Assembly (NCBI RefSeq): GCF_026262625.1 | Contig: NZ_SHNN01000002.1 | Span: 62,001 to 126,000 of the forward strand | From: Candidatus Litorirhabdus singularis | GTDB taxonomy: Bacteria > Pseudomonadota > Gammaproteobacteria > Pseudomonadales > Halieaceae | Length of the DNA stretch: 64,000 bases | Direction of reading: 5' to 3' | Shown: piece by piece, positions 1-8,493 of the stretch | Position numbering within the stretch: the first letter of the stretch is position 1 | Layout of the letters: the number at the start of each line of letters is the position of its first letter | Notes under the pieces: generated by a model | Told to the model about the DNA's origin: nothing | Seen by the model: the letters and a program-made list of their open reading frames with translations, nothing else | The model's database searches: none | Program-made: the position numbers and the translations under genes

Positions 1-765
1 AAGGCCTTGCACGTTAGCCGCATTATTGGCTGCAACTGGAAGGTCGGTTTTGAGGCCTTTATTGAGTCATGGCACTCGCTGGATACGCATCCGCAAATTG
101 TGCCGTATACCGCTGATTCTAACTCGCAATATGACATTTATGGCGAGAACACCAGCCGTACCATTACCGCCATGGGGGTGCCTAGCCCACACACGCGTAA
201 TGTCACGGAACAGGAAGTGATGGATGCGCTGGCGGCGACTTCAGGACGCATGGCAGCGGATGAGCCTGTTCATCAGGTACCTGATGGTATGAGTGCTCGC
301 GAGTTTATGGCAGAGATTAACTACAAAGAGTTCAGCGCGTTGGCCGGGGTAGATCTGTCTGAGTTCGCCACTCGTAGTGAGGTGCTGGATGCTATTTTGT
401 ATTCGGTCTTTCCTAACTTTGCGCCTTGGGCGGGCTTTAACCCGAATATCGTCTATCGCTTTCGACCCAATGGCGATGACCCGAATACCGCACTGATGGA
501 AGTGATGCTGCTGATGCGCTTTCCCGAAGGTACCGAGCGTCCCGCCGACGTGCCTTGCATAGAGCTGCGTCCTGAGCAGCCATGGACAGATTGCGAAGAG
601 CTGGGTGCTCTGGGTGATGTGTTTGAGCAGGATATGAAAAACGTTCCCTTCGTGCAAAAGGGTATGCGGCAGTCGAAGAAGGGCGCGGTTAGTCTGGGTA
701 ACTATCAGGAAGTGCGCATTCGCCACTTGCACCAGACTATCGACAAGTACGTCTACGGAGACTAA
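1..765 (+). CDS. Rieske-type ring-hydroxylating oxygenase alpha subunit, C-terminal part (cut by window edge)
   Basis: The reading frame is open from base 1, so the N-terminal Rieske [2Fe-2S] domain lies outside the window. What remains is the catalytic domain. Near its start the stretch CNWKVGFEAFIESWHSLDTH matches the family pattern in which two histidines of the mononuclear iron site follow an NWK motif; the aspartate in FEQDMKN near residue 210 is a candidate third ligand. Known members hydroxylate aromatic or steroid-like substrates using electrons from a separate reductase. The substrate cannot be told from this part. A GC-rich hairpin follows the stop. The SnoaL-like gene at 1983-2453 could belong to the same catabolic setting, but this is only proximity. 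Confidence 0.85.
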   Translation, partial: KALHVSRIIGCNWKVGFEAFIESWHSLDTHPQIVPYTADSNSQYDIYGENTSRTITAMGVPSPHTRNVTEQEVMDALAATSGRMAADEPVHQVPDGMSAREFMAEINYKEFSALAGVDLSEFATRSEVLDAILYSVFPNFAPWAGFNPNIVYRFRPNGDDPNTALMEVMLLMRFPEGTERPADVPCIELRPEQPWTDCEELGALGDVFEQDMKNVPFVQKGMRQSKKGAVSLGNYQEVRIRHLHQTIDKYVYGD

Positions 766-782
766 TCACTGCGTCTTTATCA

Positions 783-804
783 CCGCGGGCACCTGTGCCC
801 GCGG
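783..804. terminator. GC-rich hairpin after the Rieske gene
   Basis: A near-perfect inverted repeat (CCGCGGGCAC / GTGCCCGCGG with a 2-base gap) begins 18 bases after the stop. There is no T run, so it may be a weak or factor-assisted terminator or an mRNA-end stabilising stem. Confidence 0.45.
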
Positions 805-929
805 GCTATCTGCAAACCACGCTAAACCACTCCAAACCAAATTTATAAAAATTCTTTGCCCGTGTAGCTGGTTAGCGAGTGCTGATCTCGCTAGAATGCG
901 GACGGAATTTTTTCAAGGGAACTGAACCA

Positions 930-1952
930 ATGCTTCGACCGCTGACCGTTATCGCTGCTACTTTGCTGCTGGCTATGACTGCGACACTCAATGCTCAGGC
1001 CGCTGAGGCCGTGCGAACTTTTAGCTTTGATTACAGCGCCTCGATTGCGCTACCAGACGTGGGCACAGGTGCTGTGCATGTTTTTATTCCGTTGGCTGCG
1101 GCAACCGATCAGCAGCAGGTGGTTGCCGAGACTATTATCGCTTCGATTCCCGGTCAGGTCGAAGTAGAGGATGCCTATGGTAATCGCTACTGGCACGGCA
1201 GTTTGGAGCAGTCCGACGGTCGCCCGGTAGAAGTGACAGTTAGCACCACGGTGGAGCGCCGCGGTTCACGTCTGGCGGTACCCGACGGTGTGACGCCGGC
1301 ACTGGACGCGGCAGGGCGGGAAGAGTTTGCCAAGTTCCTGGAAAGTAATGCCAGAGTGCTGGTGGGTGATCCTATTTTGCAGCCGATACTGGCGGAGGTG
1401 CGTGAGGCGGCCGGCAGTGACGACCCGGCAGTCCTGGGTCGTGCTATATACGACTGGGTAGTTGACAACGTTGAGTACAAAAAAGTGGGCATCGGCTGGG
1501 GCAATGGCGATACCTACTGGGCCTGCAACGAGCGTTACGGTAACTGCACCGATTTTCACGCGCTGTTTATTTCGCTGGCGCGCAGCGAAAGCATTCCCGC
1601 GCGCTTTGAAATTGGTTTTCCGGTGCCTACTGATCGCAGCGAGGGGACGATAGGGGGCTACCATTGCTGGGTGCAGTATTACCTGCCCGGTATAGGATGG
1701 TTTCCGATTGATGCCAGCGAGGCCTTCAAGGACCCCAGCAAGCGCGAGTTTTACTACGGTAGCCACCCGACCGATCGCATTCATTTTTCCACCGGACGTG
1801 ACCTGCAGCTAGGTGCTGGCCACCGCGGAGCACCGCTAAACTACTTTATCTATCCCCACGTTGAGATAGATGGGAAGCCTTGGCAGGGCGCCATTGAGCG
1901 CAGCTTCAGCTATCGAGAACTAGGCCAAGGCGCGCTTGCAGACGCACGTTGA
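930..1952 (+). CDS. Secreted transglutaminase-like (cysteine protease fold) protein
   Basis: The 340-residue protein starts with a signal peptide (about residues 1-25, hydrophobic core LTVIAATLLLAMTA, cleavage near AQAAEA), so it acts outside the cytoplasm. The transglutaminase-like core shows the triad in order: Cys206 in GNCTDFHAL, His245 in GGYHCWVQYY and Asp261 in PIDASEA. Related proteins are bacterial proteases or cross-linking enzymes of unknown substrate. I chose the ATG at 930 because it has AAGGGA upstream and begins a clean signal peptide; an in-frame TTG lies at 879. It stands alone between hairpins. Confidence 0.85.
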   Translation: MLRPLTVIAATLLLAMTATLNAQAAEAVRTFSFDYSASIALPDVGTGAVHVFIPLAAATDQQQVVAETIIASIPGQVEVEDAYGNRYWHGSLEQSDGRPVEVTVSTTVERRGSRLAVPDGVTPALDAAGREEFAKFLESNARVLVGDPILQPILAEVREAAGSDDPAVLGRAIYDWVVDNVEYKKVGIGWGNGDTYWACNERYGNCTDFHALFISLARSESIPARFEIGFPVPTDRSEGTIGGYHCWVQYYLPGIGWFPIDASEAFKDPSKREFYYGSHPTDRIHFSTGRDLQLGAGHRGAPLNYFIYPHVEIDGKPWQGAIERSFSYRELGQGALADAR

Positions 1953-1960
1953 GGCTGGGG

Positions 1961-1978
1961 CCGGCGCACATGCGCCGG
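1961..1978. terminator. Hairpin between convergent genes
   Basis: CCGGCGC-ACAT-GCGCCGG lies in the 30-base gap between two genes that point at each other, a usual place for a bidirectional terminator. No strong T run is seen. Confidence 0.5.
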
Positions 1979-1982
1979 TGGC

Positions 1983-2453
1983 TTAGCTCTTTTGCTTGGC
2001 TTTTTCCGCCATGGCAGCCTTACTTTCTTCATAGGCCTGCAGCATAGTACCGAAATTGGTCGGGTTGTAGGCGTCTTCTTCATAAGAGAATAGACCGTTC
2101 CCGGCATAATGCAGAATGGTGATATTGGGCGCTTCGTGTATCTTGCGGTCGCCCAGATCCTGCATGCGGTTCATTACCTCGCAGAACACCCAGCCCTTGG
2201 CCGTATCGATGCTGTACCAGCTGATGGGGAAACCCGTCATTTCCGGTCCGGGGTAGGCGTTCATGGTGTCTGTAATCCACTGGAAAATACGCTCACGCCC
2301 CCAAAATTTACCGTGTAAATGCTCGTTGTAGGTCGCATCTTCAGTAAAGCAGTCTGCCCAGTCGCGCCAGTCCTTGGTTTGAGCGCCCTTGAGCGCGGCG
2401 ACCTGGTACTTTTCAAATGCAGCTTCTATTTCTTTTCGTTTAAAGCCTGCCAT
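1983..2453 (-). CDS. SnoaL-like / NTF2-fold protein
   Basis: This 156-residue cytoplasmic protein has the pattern of small SnoaL/NTF2-like domains: an N-terminal helix (residues about 5-25), the stretch DWADCFTEDATY, a GRERIFQWI segment, then beta strands rich in aromatic residues. The family includes polyketide cyclases, steroid isomerase-like enzymes and many uncharacterised proteins, so the reaction is not known. The start at 2453 is favoured over an in-frame start at 2486 because a strong AGGAGG lies about 10 bases upstream. It converges on the transglutaminase-like gene. Confidence 0.75.
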   Translation of the reverse strand: MAGFKRKEIEAAFEKYQVAALKGAQTKDWRDWADCFTEDATYNEHLHGKFWGRERIFQWITDTMNAYPGPEMTGFPISWYSIDTAKGWVFCEVMNRMQDLGDRKIHEAPNITILHYAGNGLFSYEEDAYNPTNFGTMLQAYEESKAAMAEKAKQKS

Positions 2454-2573
2454 TAGTCCTGTCCTCCTGCGGAATTGAAGGTCCATACTACTCCGGGTAG
2501 AGTAGCGAGTTAAGCGCTTGAATTGTGCCTTGGCCGATGAACTGCCGCCCGGTTCGCATAGTCGTACAAAGCC

Positions 2574-2637
2574 TTGACTATCAATAGCTTGGACACTATA
2601 GTACCGCCCCTTCGCGATGTACGGTTTATGCTATACT
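2574..2637 (+). promoter_or_regulatory. Candidate tRNA-Arg promoter(s)
   Basis: TTGACT (2574-2579) and TATAGT (2597-2602) are separated by 17 bases, a good sigma-70 promoter. A second -10-like TATACT (2632-2637) is followed by the GC-rich GCGCGG, like the discriminator of stable-RNA promoters, and would start transcription about 14 bases before the tRNA, but its -35 is poor. Confidence 0.6.
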
Positions 2638-2657
2638 GCGCGGAGAGAAAAGTTTTA

Positions 2658-2734
2658 GCGCCCGTAGCTCAGCTGGATAGAGTACCTGGCTACGAACCAG
2701 GCGGTCGCACGTTCGAATCGTGCCGGGCGCACCA
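2658..2734 (+). tRNA. tRNA-Arg (anticodon ACG)
   Basis: All arms can be drawn: acceptor GCGCCCG pairs with CGGGCGC, the anticodon stem CCTGG/CCAGG encloses loop CTACGAA with anticodon ACG, and the T arm contains GTTCGAATC. CCA is encoded. The A34 anticodon reads CGN arginine codons after editing to inosine by TadA, as known for bacterial tRNA-Arg(ACG). Its 3' end is repeated downstream. Confidence 0.97.
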
Positions 2735-3200
2735 AATAAACAAAAAAGCCTCACCCTTTGGGTGGGGCTTTTTTGTTTAAGGGGTGTTCCCCGCCGAGAG
2801 AACGTGCCCGTTCGACTGCATGCGACCACAGGAGCATTCAGCACGCCCGCAGCGCAAGCGAGGACGCCCGTAGGGTCACAACGCCCCTGAGGGCGTTGTG
2901 ATGTATCGTGCCGGGCGCACCAAATAAACAAAAAAGCCTCACCCTTTGGGTGGGGCTTTTTTGTTTAAGGGGTGTTCCCCGCCGAAAGAACGTACCCGTT
3001 CGACTGCATGCGACCACAGGAGCATTCAGCACGCCCGCAGCGCAAGCGAGGACGCCCGTAGGGTCACAACGCCCCTGAGGGCGTTGTGATGTATCGTGCC
3101 GGGCGCACCAAATAAACAAAAAAGCCTCACCCTTTGGGTGGGGCTTTTTTGTTTAAGGGGTGTTCCCCGCCGAAAGAACGTACCCGTTCGACTGCATGCG
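2717..3200 (+). repeat. 188-bp tandem repeat of the tRNA-Arg 3' end plus terminator
   Basis: Units start at 2717, 2905 and 3093 (period 188 bp); the third is cut after about 108 bp. Each unit holds the last 18 bases of the tRNA including CCA, the terminator hairpin, and a spacer; the two full units also contain a perfect 10-bp stem with CTGA loop (2877-2900 and 3065-3088). Copies 2 and 3 share two base changes relative to copy 1 (GCCGAAAG, CGTACCCG). The layout closely resembles the 178-bp repeats after E. coli tyrT, which give rtT RNA. Confidence 0.93.
2742..2774 (+). terminator. Rho-independent terminator of tRNA-Arg, present three times
   Basis: AAAAGCC-TCACCC-TTT-GGGTGG-GGCTTTT followed by T residues. 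Copies recur 188 and 376 bases later as part of the tandem repeat, so transcription meets three terminators in a row. Confidence 0.9.
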
Positions 3201-3305
3201 GCATAACGTCTCCCCATGCGGCACATCGTGGTTGGTATAGAAGAATAGGGTTGCCCATCGTCTGGGTTTTTGGCTCAATGGTTCAAACTCCAAGAAAGCG
3301 TTCAG

Positions 3306-4562
3306 ATGGAAACCATCAATACACCGGTTGCGGCAGAGACCTCATGCCGATCTTGCTCGGCCCCGCTCAGCCGCAGTTTTGTCGACTTGGGTATGTCGCC
3401 TCTGTGCGAGTCTTTTATCGGTCCCGATCAGCTCGACAGCGCCGAAGCTTTCTTTCCGCTGCACGCGCTTATTTGCGATAGTTGTTTGCTCGTGCAGCTA
3501 AAAGAGTATGTCGCGCCGCAGAATATTTTCAGCGAATACGCCTACTTTTCTTCTTACTCTGATAGCTGGGTAGAGCATGCGCGGCGCTACTGCAATGCTA
3601 TGATCGAACGATTTCAGCTGGGAGCAGATTCTCTGGTGATGGAGATCGCTAGCAATGACGGCTATCTGCTGCAGCATTTTGTCGCAGCAGGAGTGCCTTG
3701 TCTGGGCATTGAACCAGCGAAGAATGTAGCCGCTGTCGCGGTTGCAGCCGGCATACCAACACAGGTCGATTTTTTTGGTTCAGCGTTGGCAGTGCAACTC
3801 GCGCAAACGCCAGGCCAACCAGATATCATTGTTGGTAATAACGTGCTGGCGCACGTGCCGCAACTCAACGACTTTGTTCTGGGTATGAAGACGCTGCTAG
3901 CGCCGACAGGTGTTATCACGCTGGAATTTCCGCACCTGCTGCAGCTGATGCAGCACAACCAGTTCGATACAATTTATCACGAGCATTTCTCCTATCTGTC
4001 TCTGCAGGTGGTAGAGCAGTGTTTTAGCCGGCACGCTTTAACGGTTTTTGATGTGGAAGAACTGACTACGCATGGAGGCTCTTTGCGTGTTTACGTGCGT
4101 CATGCGCAGCACGACGCGCTGGCAGTTACTGCAGCAGTCAGTGCGCTGCGCGAGCGTGAACAACAGTTGGGTCTGGGCAGTCTGGCGGCTTATCAGGACT
4201 TTGCGCAGCAGGTGATCGAAACCAAGCACAAGTTACTGTCTTTCCTTATTCAGGCGAAGGCCGATGGCAAATCTGTTGTTGGTTACGGAGCGCCGGGTAA
4301 GGGTAATACACTGCTAAATTACTGTGGCATCCGCACTGATTTTCTCGACTATACGGTCGATCGGAGTCCTCACAAGCAGGGCTTGTTCACCCCAGGTACA
4401 CATATTCCCATCAAGCATCCGGACGAGATACTGCGCACTCAGCCGGACTATGTGTTAATACTGCCCTGGAATCTGGCCGATGAAATTTGCGAGCAAATGG
4501 CCGTGATAAGAGAGTGGGGTGGTCAGTTTGTGATCCCTATTCCTGAAGTTCGTGTCCTGTGA
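3306..4562 (+). CDS. Sugar C-methyltransferase (zinc-binding, SAM-dependent)
   Basis: The 418-residue protein has the three-part layout of deoxysugar C-methyltransferases such as TcaB9: an N-terminal zinc site (Cys14, Cys17, Cys57, Cys60), a SAM-binding Rossmann domain (VMEIASNDGYLL, residues 111-122), and a C-terminal domain with the family signature YGAPGKGNTLLNYCGI. Such enzymes add a methyl group to the ring carbon of an NDP-4-keto-6-deoxysugar. The start is uncertain (an in-frame start lies at 3270); 3306 was chosen because it begins right at the zinc domain. It is first of four plus-strand genes with tight spacing, so it likely makes a branched sugar with them. Confidence 0.88.
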   Translation: METINTPVAAETSCRSCSAPLSRSFVDLGMSPLCESFIGPDQLDSAEAFFPLHALICDSCLLVQLKEYVAPQNIFSEYAYFSSYSDSWVEHARRYCNAMIERFQLGADSLVMEIASNDGYLLQHFVAAGVPCLGIEPAKNVAAVAVAAGIPTQVDFFGSALAVQLAQTPGQPDIIVGNNVLAHVPQLNDFVLGMKTLLAPTGVITLEFPHLLQLMQHNQFDTIYHEHFSYLSLQVVEQCFSRHALTVFDVEELTTHGGSLRVYVRHAQHDALAVTAAVSALREREQQLGLGSLAAYQDFAQQVIETKHKLLSFLIQAKADGKSVVGYGAPGKGNTLLNYCGIRTDFLDYTVDRSPHKQGLFTPGTHIPIKHPDEILRTQPDYVLILPWNLADEICEQMAVIREWGGQFVIPIPEVRVL

Positions 4563-4582
4563 CCTCTGATGGAATATCTGCG

Positions 4583-5620
4583 ATGAATGTATTGGTTACC
4601 GGCACAGAGGGTTACATAGGTATGCGGCTGGCCGCTTGGCTTACTCACCACGGCCATCGTGTCACCGGTCTCGATGCGGGTTTTTACGGCGATGGCACGC
4701 TATACCTAGATCGCGTCGGTATTCCGCAGGCACCACTGACTCTGCTCAAGGATCTGCGGACGGTTAATGTGGACGATTTCGTGGGTTACGACGCCGTAGT
4801 GCATTTGGCAGAGTTATCCAATGATCCGTTGGGTGAGCATCAGCGCGACAATACTTTTTCTATAAACCACCAAGGTTCCTTGCGCATTGCGAACGCAGCT
4901 CAAGCAGCAGGGGTTAAACGGTTTATCTATGCGTCTTCCTGCAGCGTCTACGGCGCAGCCACCGTGGATATTGTGGATGAAACCTCAGCGGTTAATCCGC
5001 AGACAGCCTATGCAGAATGTAAGACGCTGGTCGAGCGCGACCTGGGTGCAATGGCGAGTGATGATTTCAGTGTGGTGTTCCTGCGCAACGCTACCGCCTA
5101 TGGCCCTTCACCGCGTATGCGCTTTGATATTGTGCTGAATGACCTCTGCGCGTTGGCCTGGACGACTGGCAAAATTTCGATGATTAGCGATGGCAGTCCC
5201 TGGCGTCCCATCGTGCATATTGAGGATATCTGTGAAGCCATGCGCTGCGCGCTCGAGGCTCCAAAGGACGCAGTGAATGGCGAGGTGTTTAATGTAGGAG
5301 CTAACAGTGAGAATTACCGTATCCGAGAAATTGCGCAGATTGTGGCTGATGTGTTCCCTGGCTGTGAAGTAAGCACCGGCCCGCCCAGCGGAGATAATCG
5401 AAGTTATCGCGTTGCGTTCGACAAGATCAGTACCCGGTTGCCCGGTTTTACCGCTCGCTGGACCGCAGCTGCTGGTGCGCGCGAGCTCAAGCAGTTGTTT
5501 GAGCGTATAGAAATGTCAGCGGACACTTATGAGTTCAGGGCGTTTACCCGACTTAAGCAGCTCAAATACCTGCAGTCGTCCGGGCAGCTCGATGCTCAGC
5601 TTTATTGGACCGCTCGATGA
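4583..5620 (+). CDS. NAD-dependent sugar epimerase/dehydratase (extended SDR)
   Basis: The 345-residue protein has the nucleotide-binding GTEGYIG at residues 7-13, the active-site serine region SSCSVYG near 118-124 and the catalytic Tyr143-x3-Lys147. These define the extended short-chain dehydrogenase family that acts on NDP-sugars (4-epimerases, 4-ketoreductases, 4,6-dehydratases). Which reaction it performs is not clear; next to a C-methyltransferase and a 3,5-epimerase a role as a 4-ketoreductase or epimerase for the modified sugar is likely. The ATG at 4583 is preferred to a GTG at 4559 because the Rossmann strand begins immediately. Its stop overlaps the next start. Confidence 0.85.
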   Translation: MNVLVTGTEGYIGMRLAAWLTHHGHRVTGLDAGFYGDGTLYLDRVGIPQAPLTLLKDLRTVNVDDFVGYDAVVHLAELSNDPLGEHQRDNTFSINHQGSLRIANAAQAAGVKRFIYASSCSVYGAATVDIVDETSAVNPQTAYAECKTLVERDLGAMASDDFSVVFLRNATAYGPSPRMRFDIVLNDLCALAWTTGKISMISDGSPWRPIVHIEDICEAMRCALEAPKDAVNGEVFNVGANSENYRIREIAQIVADVFPGCEVSTGPPSGDNRSYRVAFDKISTRLPGFTARWTAAAGARELKQLFERIEMSADTYEFRAFTRLKQLKYLQSSGQLDAQLYWTAR

Positions 5621-6201
5621 AATTTGTGCCAACGCAGTTGGAGGGCGCCTTTGTTGTAGAGCCGGAACCGCAGAGTGATGAACGTGGTTTTTTCGCGCGG
5701 CTTTATTGCCGCCAAGAGTTTGAGCGTCAGGGTGTGAATGAGCCTATGGTGCAGTCCAGCTTATCGCACAACGCCCTGCCGGGAACCCTGCGCGGTATGC
5801 ACTTTCAGTTGCTGCCATCGCGCGAGGCTAAGTTGGTGCGCTGTCAGCAGGGCCGCATGTTTGATGTTATTGTGGATCTGCGTCCGTCTTCGTCAACTTT
5901 CATGCAGCATGTAGGCGTGGAACTGGACAGCCGTTCCCATAACGCCTTATACGTTCCTGCAGGCTTCGCTCACGGCTTTCAGACTCTGGAGTCGAACACT
6001 GATGTCTTGTACATGATGACGGAATACTATGCGCCTCAATTGAGCGCAGGGGCTCGCTTCAACGACCCCGCGTTTGGTATCGATTGGCCGTTGCCCGTCA
6101 GTGTTATAGCGACGCGAGATCGAGAGTACCCGAATTTTGATGCAACCGCTTACGCCAGTAACTATTTACACGCGCTGGGTTCAGGAGATAAAGAACAATG
6201 A
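5617..6201 (+). CDS. dTDP-4-dehydrorhamnose 3,5-epimerase-like protein (RmlC/cupin)
   Basis: The 194-residue protein follows the RmlC fold from end to end: SDERGFFAR near residue 20, GTLRGMHFQ with catalytic His62, a KLVRC strand and YVPAGFAHGFQTL. RmlC-type enzymes epimerise C3 and/or C5 of NDP-4-keto-6-deoxyhexoses. Its ATG overlaps the stop of the epimerase gene (ATGA) and its own stop overlaps the next start, so translation is probably coupled. The nucleotide carrier may be CDP rather than dTDP, given the RfbF-like gene nearby. Confidence 0.88.
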   Translation: MKFVPTQLEGAFVVEPEPQSDERGFFARLYCRQEFERQGVNEPMVQSSLSHNALPGTLRGMHFQLLPSREAKLVRCQQGRMFDVIVDLRPSSSTFMQHVGVELDSRSHNALYVPAGFAHGFQTLESNTDVLYMMTEYYAPQLSAGARFNDPAFGIDWPLPVSVIATRDREYPNFDATAYASNYLHALGSGDKEQ

Positions 6202-6839
6202 AATCCCTATTGGATCTGGGCGGGATACAACGCTTGTTATGCATTGGTGCCCACCCTGATGACATCGAACTTGGTGCCGGCGGTACGGTCATGCGCCTCA
6301 TCGAGCATAACCCTCAGATTCACATTCATTGGGTTGTAATGTGTGGTGCAGACCCAGTGCGGGCTGAGGAGGCTCGCCGTTCTGCGCAATTGTTTACTGC
6401 TGGTGCCGCTAACGTGGATATCGAATTGCACCAGTTCAAGGATGCGTTTCTGCCATGGCAGGGCGATCGAGTGAAGGCGATTTTTGAAGCGCTGAAAAGT
6501 GACTTTGAGCCAGATCTTATTCTGACTCATTGGGAGAGTGACCGTCATCAGGATCACCGTCTGTTGTCTGAGTTAACCTGGAATACTTGGCGTGACCACA
6601 CTATATGGGAGTATGAAATTTTAAAATGGGACGGTGATCTCGGCCAACCACATGTGTTTGTATCACTCACTGCCGAGATGAGTGAGCGTAAAGCGAGTCA
6701 ACTGGTCACGAGCTATGCCTCTCAGCAGTCGCGGAAGTGGTTTTCTGCAGAGACTTTTAAGGCCTTTATGCGCGTGCGCGGCGTTGAGTGCAATGCCGAG
6801 TATGCCGAGGGATTCTATGCGCGAAAGCTCGTCTGGTAG
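6198..6839 (+). CDS. PIG-L/LmbE family deacetylase
   Basis: The 213-residue protein carries the metal-binding motif AHPDDIELGAGG at residues 18-29 and a downstream HWESDRHQDHR segment with histidines for the zinc site. PIG-L enzymes remove N-acetyl groups from sugars, for example GlcNAc conjugates. It is the last of the overlapping four-gene series, so it may deacetylate an amino sugar or the nucleotide sugar made by this cassette. The substrate is inferred from context only. Confidence 0.85.
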   Translation: MKSLLDLGGIQRLLCIGAHPDDIELGAGGTVMRLIEHNPQIHIHWVVMCGADPVRAEEARRSAQLFTAGAANVDIELHQFKDAFLPWQGDRVKAIFEALKSDFEPDLILTHWESDRHQDHRLLSELTWNTWRDHTIWEYEILKWDGDLGQPHVFVSLTAEMSERKASQLVTSYASQQSRKWFSAETFKAFMRVRGVECNAEYAEGFYARKLVW

Positions 6840-6860
6840 CGATTAGCGGCAGCTGGATTG

Positions 6861-7637
6861 CTAGTGTTCCCAAAGCCGCCAGGGCATGTCACCTCGGGAC
6901 TCCATAGCGTCGAAAGCCTTCTTGTCTTTGTAGGTGTCCATACAGGCCCAAAAATCTTCGTGTGGATAGGCCAGTAACTGGCGTTCAGCAATCAGACGTT
7001 GAAAGGGTTCTTCGACCAGATCTTCGTTCTCTCCGAGGTAATCGAAAATTTCTTGTTTGAGTGCGAAGAAACCCCCGTTGACCCAGATATTTGAATCGGC
7101 GGCAGCCGCTATACTGCTAACGATATCGTCGTCTCCCACATTTAGGGTATGAAAGCTTCGATCCGGACGCACGCGCACGCAGCTAGCAATTTTGTCCTCC
7201 AACCTGACTCTGTCCAGGTATTCATTGAGCGGCAGGTTGGACAGTCCGTCGCTGTAGTTAGCAAGAAACATTTCCTCGCCCTGCAGGTGGTGACGCACAG
7301 CGCGCAGGCGCTGTCCGATACTGGCCTCGAGGCCAGTGTCAGCAAAAGTTACCTTCCAGTCGATAGTACTGTTGTCGAGCAAGCGGATTTCGCTAGCATC
7401 TTCAGTAACTGCCAGGTCATTGGGCAACTCAGCTGCATAGTCGCGGAAGTATTGTTTGACCTGATCTCCCATGTGACCCAGGCACAATATAAACTCAGTG
7501 TGGCCAAAGTGCGCGTAGTACCTCATCAGGTGCCATAGTATGGGCCTTGGACCGATGTTAACCAGCGGTTTAGGAACCTCGTCTGTATGCGCGCGTAGGC
7601 GTGTTCCGAGACCCCCGCAAAAAAGTACTACTTTCAT
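6861..7637 (-). CDS. rfbF: Glucose-1-phosphate cytidylyltransferase-like nucleotidyltransferase
   Basis: The 258-residue protein has the nucleotidyltransferase signature CGGLGTRL (residues 7-14) followed by EVPKPLVNIGPRPI, and the length matches RfbF (about 257). Ending features VNGGFFALK, EEPFQRL and FWACMDTYKDK also fit the RfbF type, which makes CDP-glucose as the entry to CDP-dideoxy and branched sugars. The expected partner CDP-glucose 4,6-dehydratase (RfbG) is not seen nearby. It converges on the PIG-L gene with a 21-base gap. The symbol is assigned by similarity. Confidence 0.8.
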   Translation of the reverse strand: MKVVLFCGGLGTRLRAHTDEVPKPLVNIGPRPILWHLMRYYAHFGHTEFILCLGHMGDQVKQYFRDYAAELPNDLAVTEDASEIRLLDNSTIDWKVTFADTGLEASIGQRLRAVRHHLQGEEMFLANYSDGLSNLPLNEYLDRVRLEDKIASCVRVRPDRSFHTLNVGDDDIVSSIAAAADSNIWVNGGFFALKQEIFDYLGENEDLVEEPFQRLIAERQLLAYPHEDFWACMDTYKDKKAFDAMESRGDMPWRLWEH

Positions 7638-7949
7638 CGACCTGTCGTCCTGATTAACGGTTTTCGCTGGCTCGTATCAATTGCAACGGTCGATCATAGG
7701 TGCGAGCTTAACGCGATTTTTAGTTCGCGCGGCATCAATGTATTACTGCCGATATATGCGAAAAGTACCATAACAGGAATAGCTTTCCAATTCCCCGTTG
7801 TCATCTACACCAAATTGGACAGGACTGGTTCACAGTTTTCATAGATTCATGAGTCGTTGGCCGTGATCAAAGCCTGGCATTTCGAATTTGGGTAGGGATA
7901 CATTTAGACTATCCGTTTTCTTCGTACGCCGAGCGACGATACCGAAGTG
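7638..7949. other. Non-coding stretch before an IS remnant
   Basis: No credible gene is seen; the bases directly before the rfbF-like start must hold its promoter but no clear -35/-10 pair stands out. Probably part of the decayed insertion region. Confidence 0.4.
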
Positions 7950-8217
7950 TTAGCTCCTCTTTGAAAGTGCGGCTTTCATTGCTTCGTTCTTAGGTATTTT
8001 CTCAGCAAAGAGCTTCTTTAGTATGTGGTTATGCGCTTTAAGCTATCTCAGCCGCTTGGTTTGGTTGGCTTCAAGTCCGGCGCACTTGGTCCGCCAGTTG
8101 TAGAATGTGTCTGAAGAGATGCTGAGCTAATGATATACATCGTAAGCTTTTGCTCCCGACTCATGCATGCTACTTGATCGCACTGTTGGTCTGTTTTTCG
8201 TTGTATCGCCTCTTCAT
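7950..8217 (-). pseudogene. Decayed IS3-family orfA
   Basis: Read on the minus strand from 8217, the frame starts MKRRYNEKQTNSAIK and after several stops gives ISSDTFYNWRTKCAGLEANQ and later LKKLFAEKIPKNEAMKAALS. This matches IS3-family OrfA (an HTH protein of about 88 residues with the pattern GISSDTFYNW and a leucine-rich tail). At least four in-frame stops or shifts disrupt it. The partner orfB is not adjacent, though an IS3-type orfB remnant lies at about 14,650-15,298. Confidence 0.85.
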
Positions 8218-8493
8218 AGTAAAATCTCTATTCTGCTGTATTAGCAGCAAATATCATCGTGGTCATGGCGCTAAATACGACGGAAAAGTCACTGGATTTA
8301 CGATATTTTACGCTTTTTGGAGGGCGGTCGGGCGTGCCTCAGAGGAAGCGCTAGCAGATATGCCAGCGTATAGCAGGAATATCGCTTTCTGAGGTAAGAA
8401 CCTGCAGGAGTAGTATTACATTTTCTCAACAGCTGTTTTATGTGACAAGTATCACGGCGGTAATCGCCGCTATATACCTGAGTAAGGCGAGGG
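8218..8493. other. Non-coding stretch downstream of a glycosyltransferase gene
   Basis: No gene can be supported. An 80-codon open frame at 8150-8392 runs antisense across the IS remnant and has no family features. Confidence 0.4.

Noticed and set aside
2626-3226. Minus-strand open frames of 66-101 codons over the tRNA-Arg and repeats (containing GAPGTIRTCDRLVRSQ)
   Set aside because: They are antisense to the tRNA and its repeated tail; this peptide is a known false call at tRNA genes.
8150-8392. 80-codon plus-strand frame
   Set aside because: It runs antisense across the IS3 orfA remnant and has no recognisable domain or RBS.
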